Assembly: GCA_959021945.1 (NCBI GenBank) | Contig: CAUEYG010000146.1 | Span: forward strand, 1-5,415 | DNA length: 5,415 nucleotides | From: an uncultured Eubacteriales bacterium | Lineage (GTDB): Bacteria > Bacillota > Clostridia > Peptostreptococcales > Anaerovoracaceae | Reading direction: 5' to 3' | Shown: positions 1-4,608 of the stretch, one piece after another | Numbering within the stretch: the stretch's first letter is position 1 | Layout: each line of letters starts with the position of its first letter | Notes under the pieces: model-generated | The model's input: only the letters and a program-made list of their open reading frames with translations | Told to the model about the DNA's origin: nothing | Databases searched by the model: none | Position numbers and translations under genes: made by a program

Positions 1-42
1 AATGTGCTTTCTGCGCTGTGCAAAATCGTCTTGTCTTTTCAT
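1..42 (-). CDS. oraS: D-ornithine 4,5-aminomutase S (small) subunit, first 14 codons only
   Basis: Only the start is in the window: ATG at 42-40 and the residues MKRQDDFAQRRKHI. This matches the typical N-terminus of OraS (MKR-DDF-QRR-H pattern as I remember it). OraS, about 120 residues in the family, pairs with the B12- and PLP-binding OraE to convert D-ornithine to 2,4-diaminopentanoate. The gene follows ortB after 24 bases with its own AAGGAG site and no terminator between, so it belongs to the same sigma-54-driven operon; this order (ord, ortA, ortB, oraS, oraE) is known from other clostridia. With 14 residues the call rests mainly on context. Confidence 0.8.
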   Translation of the reverse strand, partial: MKRQDDFAQRRKHI

Positions 43-49
43 CCTTTTT

Positions 50-55
50 CTCCTT
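50..55 (-). promoter_or_regulatory. Ribosome binding site of oraS
   Basis: AAGGAG on the minus strand, 7 bases before an ATG at 42, in the short gap after ortB. It supports reading the cut frame below as a real gene start. Confidence 0.75.
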
Positions 56-66
56 ATAATCAAAAA

Positions 67-1485
67 CTACAAACTTGCTTTTACCTCTTCAACCGCTTTT
101 TTGACCCATTCTACGTCCTTTTTCGTTTCCTCGGCCAAATATTTGTAATCTTCTTCTGTCGGGTTCATGGTGTATTTTCTCAGATTCCCCTTGATCAAAG
201 ATCGCTTCTGACGGTCCAGATCCAGATCTTTTACTTTGATCAAAGATGGATGCTCTGGAATAATAACGCTCTTTCCAGGCACTTCATCCTTTGGATCGCC
301 AAACCGCACTTCAATGCCGTTTTCCTTAGCAAAGGAAAGCTGTGGCTGTAAATGCTTTCCAGCTCCGGTATATTCGGTTTCCTGCACCACGATCATCTGA
401 TCCTGATCCATCTCCTGAGCCAGGGCAAAAGCCGCAGCCAGAGAAGTATTTCCTGCAGGCCCCTTTTCCAGCCCTTCCAGAGTTGCCAAACATTCTGTAA
501 TATAGAAAACATCTCCCTGGGTGATAGTTACATAACGGTCCATATAACGCAGGGGTCTTGCCGCGGATCTTGGTACATCAGAGTGATCTGGATCAACGGC
601 ATAAGGTACTCCAAAGCCTGTGTGCCCTGTTGTACAGGATTTTAGATTAAAGGCCTTGTCCGATGCCATGTGAAGGCCAGTCAGATCAATAGATGCACCG
701 ATAACTTTTGTCTCAACAGCTCCTGCTTTTTGCAGGCCTCTGGCGGTTCCCGTCAGATTACCGCCTCCCGCATTGGTGCAGACAACCACATCCGGGTCTT
801 TTCCATACTTTTCTCTAAACTGCATGGAAATCTCATAGCCCAGAGTTTCTACTCCTGCGATTCCAAAAGGAGTATAAAGGGAAGCATTAAAATATCCGGT
901 CTCTTCCAGCAGCAAAATAAACTTGTAGAACAGCTCCGGCCCTACAGTCAGCTGGACCACTTCTGCACCTAATGCTTCGCACTTTCTGGCCTTTTCAACG
1001 ATTTCAGGCTGCCCTACGCCTTTGGAGTCATAACATTCCTGTAAGATGATACATTTCAGTCCTGCAATCGCTGCCTGAGATGCCACAGCTGCTCCATAAT
1101 TGCCGGAGGTTGCTGCAATAACTCCTTTATAGCCTAGCCTTTTCGCATGATAAACCGCATTAGCCGCTCGCCTGGCTTTAAAGCTTCCTGACGGGTTAGA
1201 CGCTTCATCCTTAATGAAAATTCTGGCGCCCTTTCCTTGCGGAGCACAAGCTCTTGCCAGAGCTGTCAGGTTTTTCATTTCCCATACCGGAGTATTGCCC
1301 ACGTTTACGCTGTACTGGATTTTCTGCATTTCCTCCAGAGTATAGCCTGTTTCACGCATCATTTTCTCGTAATCAAAGGCCATAGAGCCTGATTCAAATC
1401 TGGAATAATCGATACCAATGGCAGCTTTCATGACTTCCTGTTTTCTGCCCATTACGCTGTCATAATCCTGAGGTAATTTTGCCAT
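67..1485 (-). CDS. ortB: 2-amino-4-ketopentanoate thiolase, beta (PLP-binding) subunit
   Basis: Catalytic PLP subunit of AKP thiolase, forming alanine and acetyl-CoA from 2-amino-4-oxopentanoate and CoA with OrtA. The 472-residue protein is of normal length and belongs to the tryptophan-synthase-beta/threonine-synthase fold type II PLP family. The PLP-lysine motif is NPSGSFKARRA (97-107, Lys103); the substrate/cofactor loop SGNYGAAVASQAAI is at 127-140; the phosphate-binding glycine-rich loop NAGGGNLTG is at 238-246; and EKGPAGNTSLAAAFA is at 340-354. The C-terminal region, about 400-472, is charged and helical. The start is fixed by GGAGGTGA and by the overlap with ortA. It is followed after 24 bases by oraS, so the operon continues past the window. 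Threonine synthase or cysteine synthase would be the generic alternatives; the N-terminal block VMGRKQEVMKAAIGIDYS and the context favour OrtB. Confidence 0.94.
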   Translation of the reverse strand: MAKLPQDYDSVMGRKQEVMKAAIGIDYSRFESGSMAFDYEKMMRETGYTLEEMQKIQYSVNVGNTPVWEMKNLTALARACAPQGKGARIFIKDEASNPSGSFKARRAANAVYHAKRLGYKGVIAATSGNYGAAVASQAAIAGLKCIILQECYDSKGVGQPEIVEKARKCEALGAEVVQLTVGPELFYKFILLLEETGYFNASLYTPFGIAGVETLGYEISMQFREKYGKDPDVVVCTNAGGGNLTGTARGLQKAGAVETKVIGASIDLTGLHMASDKAFNLKSCTTGHTGFGVPYAVDPDHSDVPRSAARPLRYMDRYVTITQGDVFYITECLATLEGLEKGPAGNTSLAAAFALAQEMDQDQMIVVQETEYTGAGKHLQPQLSFAKENGIEVRFGDPKDEVPGKSVIIPEHPSLIKVKDLDLDRQKRSLIKGNLRKYTMNPTEEDYKYLAEETKKDVEWVKKAVEEVKASL

Positions 1486-1784
1486 TACTTGTCACCTCCA
1501 AATACGATTTCTCTTACTTGCTCATCAATTTTGAGCAGCTCCGGTACACAAGTTCCGAAATCATGTGTATAGTAAGGGTTCACTTCGATCAGTGTCCCTG
1601 TCTCATGTCTGCCGTTGACAGATTCAATTTCCACTTCATCGCCCACTTCTGCATCAGCAAGAAGGAAGCCTTTTGTCCACATTTCCAGAGGAACCTGCTG
1701 CGTGTCCTCCGGCAGCTTCCCTGTTCTTTCTTCGGCTTTGAGAATCACTTTGTGGATTCTCACCCATTCACCTTTTTTTACCAT
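1485..1784 (-). CDS. ortA: 2-amino-4-ketopentanoate thiolase, alpha (small) subunit
   Basis: Small subunit of AKP thiolase, which with OrtB cleaves 2-amino-4-oxopentanoate with CoA to alanine and acetyl-CoA in the cytoplasm. At 99 residues it has the usual size of the family. It has a basic start (MVKKGEWVRIHKVIL), a central VGDEVEIE (47-54) and a conserved-looking block GTLIEVNPYYTHDFGTCVPELL (63-84) containing His and Cys residues that may matter for complex formation or catalysis, though their role is not shown here. There is no signal peptide or membrane segment. It lies 11 bases after ord, and its stop overlaps the ortB start by one base (TAATG). Identification depends on the characteristic block and on its place between ord and ortB; a protein this small would be hard to name alone. 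Confidence 0.92.
   Translation of the reverse strand: MVKKGEWVRIHKVILKAEERTGKLPEDTQQVPLEMWTKGFLLADAEVGDEVEIESVNGRHETGTLIEVNPYYTHDFGTCVPELLKIDEQVREIVFGGDK
1492..1499 (-). promoter_or_regulatory. Ribosome binding site of ortB, inside the ortA 3' end
   Basis: GGAGGTGA on the minus strand, an almost complete anti-16S match, 6 bases before the ortB ATG at 1485. The same bases encode Gly-Gly-Asp near the ortA C-terminus. With the TAATG stop/start overlap it decides the ortB start and implies coupled translation of the two thiolase subunits. Confidence 0.85.
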
Positions 1785-1790
1785 TTTCTA

Positions 1791-1797
1791 TCTCCTT
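1791..1797 (-). promoter_or_regulatory. Ribosome binding site of ortA, overlapping the ord stop codon
   Basis: The minus strand reads TAAGGAGA from 1798 to 1791: the ord stop TAA (1798-1796) supplies the first A residues of the AAGGAGA site, which lies 6 bases before the ortA ATG at 1784. A ribosome terminating on ord is therefore placed on the ortA start signal. Confidence 0.8.
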
Positions 1798-2857
1798 ATT
1801 TTACAATCTTTGCTTCTTCACAAATAAGGTCTCTCATATCTCCCATAATGGCTCTTGGCACAGGAATGTCGATCATAGTTTGAAGTCCCGGTCTTGCATT
1901 GATCACATGAGGAATTGTGTTTAGAATCATTGCCATAGTTCCGATTCCGCCTTCGATTTCCGGAGTATTTGCCATATTTACAGGAGGGATGCCCTTAATT
2001 TCCACATAGTCGCCAGTATGAACGCCTACCTGTTCCGGTTCGATCTGCTGCGGATGGTCCATTTCAATTCTCATTTCTCCGTCTACATAACCGTATCCCT
2101 TCATTGCTACACCTGCAACGCTTCCTGCCGGAGCAAAGCCATAAGGGGACTTTCTGTCCACATCTGTTACGATTGGCTCCATATCCTGCTCAAATTTATC
2201 CAGCTCCCATCCCAGAGCTTTTGTAATCATTCCAATGGACTCTGCGAAGCCAACATGTCCTGCCATTGTTCCATCTGCCTTTCTGGCATTAAAATCTTCT
2301 ACAGAAACACCGATTCCCTGCTCTTCCATAACAGCTGGTCCAAATGGAGACAGGCTGTTCACTCTTCTTGATACAATGTGATCCACTGATTCACAGGCAC
2401 CGGTCCACAGAATAACCAGCAGGTCCATGATCAGACCAGGGTTTACGCCAGTTCCCAAAACAGAAACTCCGTTTGCTTTCGCAATTTCATCCAGCTGTTT
2501 GGAAAGTTCCGGCTCCTGAGCCTGCGGAAATGCCATTTCCTCTGCAGAAGTGATAACGTTCATTTTGTTTTCCATAACCAATTTCAGTTTGTCAAAAACT
2601 TTGCTGGTAAAAGAGTCTGTGCATACTACTACGATGTCGGCAGCTCCTGGCTTAATGACCTCTTCTGCTGTTCCAACAATCACATCCTGACGGTCGCCCT
2701 TTTCCATTCCCGGAACTACATCATAAAGACTTTTTCCTAGCTTGTCGCCGATATCAATAGCACCTACAATATCTACGCCCTTTTTCTTTGTGATCATTTT
2801 TCCGATTCCGCCGCCCATGGCGCCCAGACCCCATAAAATTACTTTTACATTCTCCAT
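1796..2857 (-). CDS. ord: 2,4-diaminopentanoate dehydrogenase
   Basis: Oxidatively deaminates 2,4-diaminopentanoate at C4 to 2-amino-4-oxopentanoate, releasing ammonia and reducing NAD(P)+; cytoplasmic, third step of ornithine degradation. The 353-residue protein has the family's usual length. It opens with a Rossmann dinucleotide-binding motif, VILWGLGAMGGGI (residues 6-18), followed by VDIVGAIDIGDKLGKSLYDV (28-47), which resembles the dihydrodipicolinate-reductase-like N-terminal domain. TGVNPGLIMDLL (136-147) is a conserved block of this family, and the C-terminal half carries the substrate domain with APAGSVAGVAMKGYG (242-256). The start ATG is set by an AAGGAGA site. It is the first gene after the sigma-54 promoter, and its TAA stop sits inside the ribosome binding site of ortA, indicating translational coupling. 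An older generic name would be a dihydrodipicolinate reductase-like protein; the flanking ortA/ortB make Ord the clear choice. Confidence 0.94.
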   Translation of the reverse strand: MENVKVILWGLGAMGGGIGKMITKKKGVDIVGAIDIGDKLGKSLYDVVPGMEKGDRQDVIVGTAEEVIKPGAADIVVVCTDSFTSKVFDKLKLVMENKMNVITSAEEMAFPQAQEPELSKQLDEIAKANGVSVLGTGVNPGLIMDLLVILWTGACESVDHIVSRRVNSLSPFGPAVMEEQGIGVSVEDFNARKADGTMAGHVGFAESIGMITKALGWELDKFEQDMEPIVTDVDRKSPYGFAPAGSVAGVAMKGYGYVDGEMRIEMDHPQQIEPEQVGVHTGDYVEIKGIPPVNMANTPEIEGGIGTMAMILNTIPHVINARPGLQTMIDIPVPRAIMGDMRDLICEEAKIVK

Positions 2858-2865
2858 GTTATATT

Positions 2866-2872
2866 TCTCCTT
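2866..2872 (-). promoter_or_regulatory. Ribosome binding site of ord
   Basis: AAGGAGA on the minus strand, 8 bases before the ATG at 2857. A second SD-like GAGGTGAA lies directly upstream (2880-2873) but is too far from this ATG to be the main site. Confidence 0.8.
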
Positions 2873-2920
2873 TTCACCTCACCTTAAAAAACTTGTTCTT
2901 GTTTGTTTTCAATTATAGAA

Positions 2921-2937
2921 AGCAAAATTTGTGCCAA
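2921..2937 (-). promoter_or_regulatory. Sigma-54 (-24/-12) promoter of the ord-ortA-ortB-oraS operon
   Basis: On the minus strand the sequence reads TTGGCAC-AAATT-TTGCT, which matches the sigma-54 consensus TGGCAC-N5-TTGCW in every defined base. There are exactly 10 bases between the -24 GG (2935-2934) and the -12 GC (2923-2922). Transcription should start near 2910, giving a leader of about 53 bases before the ord ATG. The gene just upstream encodes a sigma-54 activator, which supports this independently. Confidence 0.9.
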
Positions 2938-3032
2938 TTGTCAGTTTTTTTACTACAGCCGGTGAAACCCTTTTATTTCCTAGTGTTTCCATTTTTCGGC
3001 TATCTATTTATGCTTTTATAAATCTAGCAAAT

Positions 3033-3050
3033 ATGCAATTTTTTTTGCGC
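3033..3050. promoter_or_regulatory. Putative upstream activator site A for the ord promoter
   Basis: The site reads ATGCAA-TTTTTT-TTGCGC, with the same core GCAA-N6-TTGC (3035-3048) as sites B and C but a T-only centre and a less symmetric flank. Its centre is 23 bp from that of site B and about 107 bp upstream of the -24 element. Paired sites about two helical turns apart fit cooperative binding by dimeric enhancer-binding proteins. An additional GCAA half-site lies just beside it at 3027-3030. Confidence 0.5.
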
Positions 3051-3055
3051 ATTTA

Positions 3056-3073
3056 GAGCAAATATTTTTGCAC
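3056..3073. promoter_or_regulatory. Putative upstream activator site B for the ord promoter
   Basis: The site reads GAGCAA-ATATTT-TTGCAC, an inverted repeat with the core GCAA-N6-TTGC at 3058-3071. Its centre lies about 130 bp upstream of the -24 GG of the ord promoter, in the usual range for sigma-54 enhancer sites. It is almost identical to the palindrome at 4570-4587 (15 of 16 bases over the shared core). Assignment to the adjacent activator is inferred. Confidence 0.6.
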
Positions 3074-3128
3074 ATATTCTCAAATCACTTCAAAACGCAG
3101 CTCCGGTTATTTTTCAGAAAAAAATAAG

Positions 3129-4523
3129 TTAAATTCCGTATTTTTTTAATTTGTGCTGCAGGGTTTGCCGCTTTAACCCAAGCTGTTTGGCTGCTCTGGA
3201 AATGTTCCCATCATTTTGGACCATACTTTTTCGCAGTATTTGTTCTTCACAGTTTTTCAGATATTGATCCAATGTATCTTTTTCTAGATCATATTCCAAA
3301 GAAAGCCCTGCTGGATTTTCAGAATAAGCCTCTTGTATCTGAATCTGCTTTTCTGTCAACACGTGTTCTTTATCAGCCAGGGAAACAGCTGACATAATAA
3401 TGTTTTCCAGTTCTCTGATGTTGCCTGGATATTGATGGGATTTCAATTTTTCCATAGCGCCGTCAGAAACCATCCACACTTCTTTTCCATACTTTTCATT
3501 ATGTTTTTTCAAAAAGCTGTCCACTAGAAACGGCAGGTCGTCCAAGCGATCCCGGAGAGGCGGAATAGCGATATTGACGATGTTCAATCTATAATACAAA
3601 TCCTTTCGCAGCACGCCATTTTTAATCAGGACTTCCGGCGGTTCATTGACAGTAGCAATAATTCGCACATCAATAGGAATATCCCGGTTCCCGCCTACAC
3701 GCCGTATGTAGTCCTCCTGTAAAACCCGCAGCAGTTTGCTCTGTAAATCATAGGGCATAGCGCTGATCTCGTCCAACAGCAGGGTTCCTCCGCTGGCTTG
3801 TTCAAAGAGGCCTTCTCGGTCTACTGCCCCAGTAAATCCTCCTCGCTCTGTTCCAAATAAAATTCCTTCCAGCAAGCTTTCCGGCAAAGCAGCGCAGTTT
3901 TGCGCCAAGAAAGGCTTATCTTTTCGATCTCCTGCAAAATGAATACTCTGAGCAAATAATTCCTTTCCTGTGCCGGTTTCACCATAAATAAAAACTGATG
4001 CATCTGTCTTTGACGCCCGTTTTGCAAGAGCCAAAACATCTTTAAAGGACTTGTTCTCTCCTATCAGATTTTCAAAGCAATACTTTTTGATCTCAGGCTT
4101 TCGCGTTTTTTTCGGATGGATGGATTCTTTCTGCAGCTTTAAGATGGTGTCGCTCATGGTTTTAATTTCTGTAATGTTTTTCCCAATCTCAATGGCCGCA
4201 ATAACCTGTCCCTCTACTTCTACCGGGACTGTGGTATTGATGGTGGTAATCTCTTTTCCATATTTGTTCAGGTAAGTCTGCTGCTGGTTAATAGACGCTT
4301 TGTTTTCTTTTAACGCCCGGTAAAGCGTGCTCTCCTGTTTTGGAATATGAGAAAAAACTTCCCGAAAGGGCTTTCCCAAGACCTCCTCCCGCTTTACCAT
4401 CTCCAGCCCAGCCATCTGTTGGTTGTATAAAATCGTTTTCCCCTTAGCATCTACAATATGAATGGCTTCATCTATCACATTGCTCAACTGATGCAAAAGC
4501 TGCTGATAATCTTTTGCTTTCAT
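3129..4523 (-). CDS. Sigma-54-dependent transcriptional activator (PAS, AAA+, Fis-type HTH), likely regulator of ornithine degradation
   Basis: A 464-residue bacterial enhancer-binding protein. Residues about 10-120 look like a PAS sensory domain (VIDEAIHIVDAKGKTILYNQ near 16-35; IAAIEIGKNITEI near 108-120). The central AAA+ ATPase has Walker A GETGTGKE (181-188), the sigma-54 contact loop as GGFTGA (228-233) instead of the usual GAFTGA, Walker B GGTLLLDE (245-252), the arginine-finger region LRKDLYYRL (305-313) and YPGNIRELEN (365-374). The C-terminus (about 434-464) is a Fis-type helix-turn-helix, NISRAAKQLGLKRQTLQHKL (440-459). The block LLEGILFGTERGGFTGA resembles RocR-type regulators of arginine/ornithine catabolism. 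It ends 271 bases before ord, which has a sigma-54 promoter and two palindromes in enhancer position, so it very probably activates ord-ortAB-oraS. The effector, perhaps ornithine bound by the PAS domain, is inferred. No receiver domain is present, so it is not a classical two-component regulator. I do not assign a gene symbol. Confidence 0.93.
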   Translation of the reverse strand: MKAKDYQQLLHQLSNVIDEAIHIVDAKGKTILYNQQMAGLEMVKREEVLGKPFREVFSHIPKQESTLYRALKENKASINQQQTYLNKYGKEITTINTTVPVEVEGQVIAAIEIGKNITEIKTMSDTILKLQKESIHPKKTRKPEIKKYCFENLIGENKSFKDVLALAKRASKTDASVFIYGETGTGKELFAQSIHFAGDRKDKPFLAQNCAALPESLLEGILFGTERGGFTGAVDREGLFEQASGGTLLLDEISAMPYDLQSKLLRVLQEDYIRRVGGNRDIPIDVRIIATVNEPPEVLIKNGVLRKDLYYRLNIVNIAIPPLRDRLDDLPFLVDSFLKKHNEKYGKEVWMVSDGAMEKLKSHQYPGNIRELENIIMSAVSLADKEHVLTEKQIQIQEAYSENPAGLSLEYDLEKDTLDQYLKNCEEQILRKSMVQNDGNISRAAKQLGLKRQTLQHKLKKYGI

Positions 4524-4530
4524 AGGTGTG

Positions 4531-4538
4531 TCCTCCTT
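4531..4538 (-). promoter_or_regulatory. Ribosome binding site of the sigma-54 activator gene
   Basis: AAGGAGGA on the minus strand, 7 bases before the ATG at 4523. This near-perfect anti-16S match fixes the start of the regulator. Confidence 0.85.
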
Positions 4539-4546
4539 ATGCGCCT

Positions 4547-4575
4547 ATTTTAGCACAAAAAAAGAGAGGGTGCAA
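4547..4575 (-). promoter_or_regulatory. Sigma-70/SigA-type promoter of the sigma-54 activator gene
   Basis: On the minus strand there is a -35 box TTGCAC (4575-4570), a 17-base spacer, and a -10 box TAAAAT (4552-4547) preceded by TGC, giving an extended -10 (TGnTAAAAT). A start near 4540 would leave a leader of about 17 bases carrying the ribosome binding site. The -35 box is the descending arm of the upstream terminator hairpin, and its U-tract forms part of the spacer. The assignment is by consensus match only. Confidence 0.65.
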
Positions 4576-4592
4576 ATATTCTTGCACCGCTC
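4557..4592 (-). terminator. Intrinsic terminator after orr
   Basis: On the minus strand the sequence reads GAG-C-GGTGCAA-gaatat-TTGCACC-CTC, a perfect 7-bp stem with a 6-base loop, extended by 3 bp across a single bulged C. It is followed by TC and seven consecutive T (4563-4557). It begins 16 bases after the racemase stop codon. The shape fits a rho-independent terminator; termination itself is inferred. The same palindrome overlaps the promoter and putative operator of the next gene. Confidence 0.75.
4570..4587. promoter_or_regulatory. Putative operator C (GCAA-N6-TTGC palindrome) over the regulator's -35 box
   Basis: The site reads GTGCAA-ATATTC-TTGCAC, a perfect 6+6 inverted repeat. Its 16 bases 4572-4587 match site B at 3058-3073 in 15 of 16 positions. 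It covers the -35 hexamer of the activator gene, which is where binding would be expected to repress. Alternatively, the symmetry exists only because it is the terminator stem; the match to the ord upstream region, which is not a terminator, argues for a protein-binding role as well. The binding protein is inferred to be the adjacent activator. Confidence 0.5.
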
Positions 4593-4608
4593 CATTTTTG
4601 TGTTTTCT

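Larger units (their letters stand above)
2858..3128 (-). other. Regulatory intergenic region between the activator gene and ord
   Basis: This 271-base AT-rich gap holds, in transcription order, an A/T-only inverted repeat just after the activator stop codon (3127-3107; at best a weak terminator), activator sites B and A, a stretch with no recognised element (about 3026-2938), the sigma-54 promoter and the ord leader. No convincing open reading frame, GC-rich terminator or structured RNA was seen in it. Confidence 0.7.

Noticed and set aside
4..645. Plus-strand open frames of about 100 codons opposite ortB
   Set aside because: They lie antisense to a strongly recognised gene, have no ribosome binding sites of note and show no recognisable protein family; they are shadows of the minus-strand coding frame. 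The same holds for the other plus-strand frames in the window.
2858..2910. Possible riboswitch or attenuator in the ord leader
   Set aside because: The predicted leader is only about 53 bases, without a stable stem or a terminator-like U-tract hairpin.
2964..2989. GAAAC-N16-GTTTC inverted repeat between the activator sites and the sigma-54 promoter
   Set aside because: The arms are only 5 bases with a long AT-rich spacer; this is expected by chance and is not repeated elsewhere in the region.
3044..3062. TTTGC-N9-GCAAA inverted repeat
   Set aside because: It is formed by the facing half-sites of neighbouring sites A and B, so it is better explained as a by-product of the two GCAA-N6-TTGC palindromes.
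3821..4039. 72-codon minus-strand frame inside the activator gene
   Set aside because: It is fully contained in a different frame of the AAA+ domain, whose Walker and GGFTGA motifs show which frame is real.
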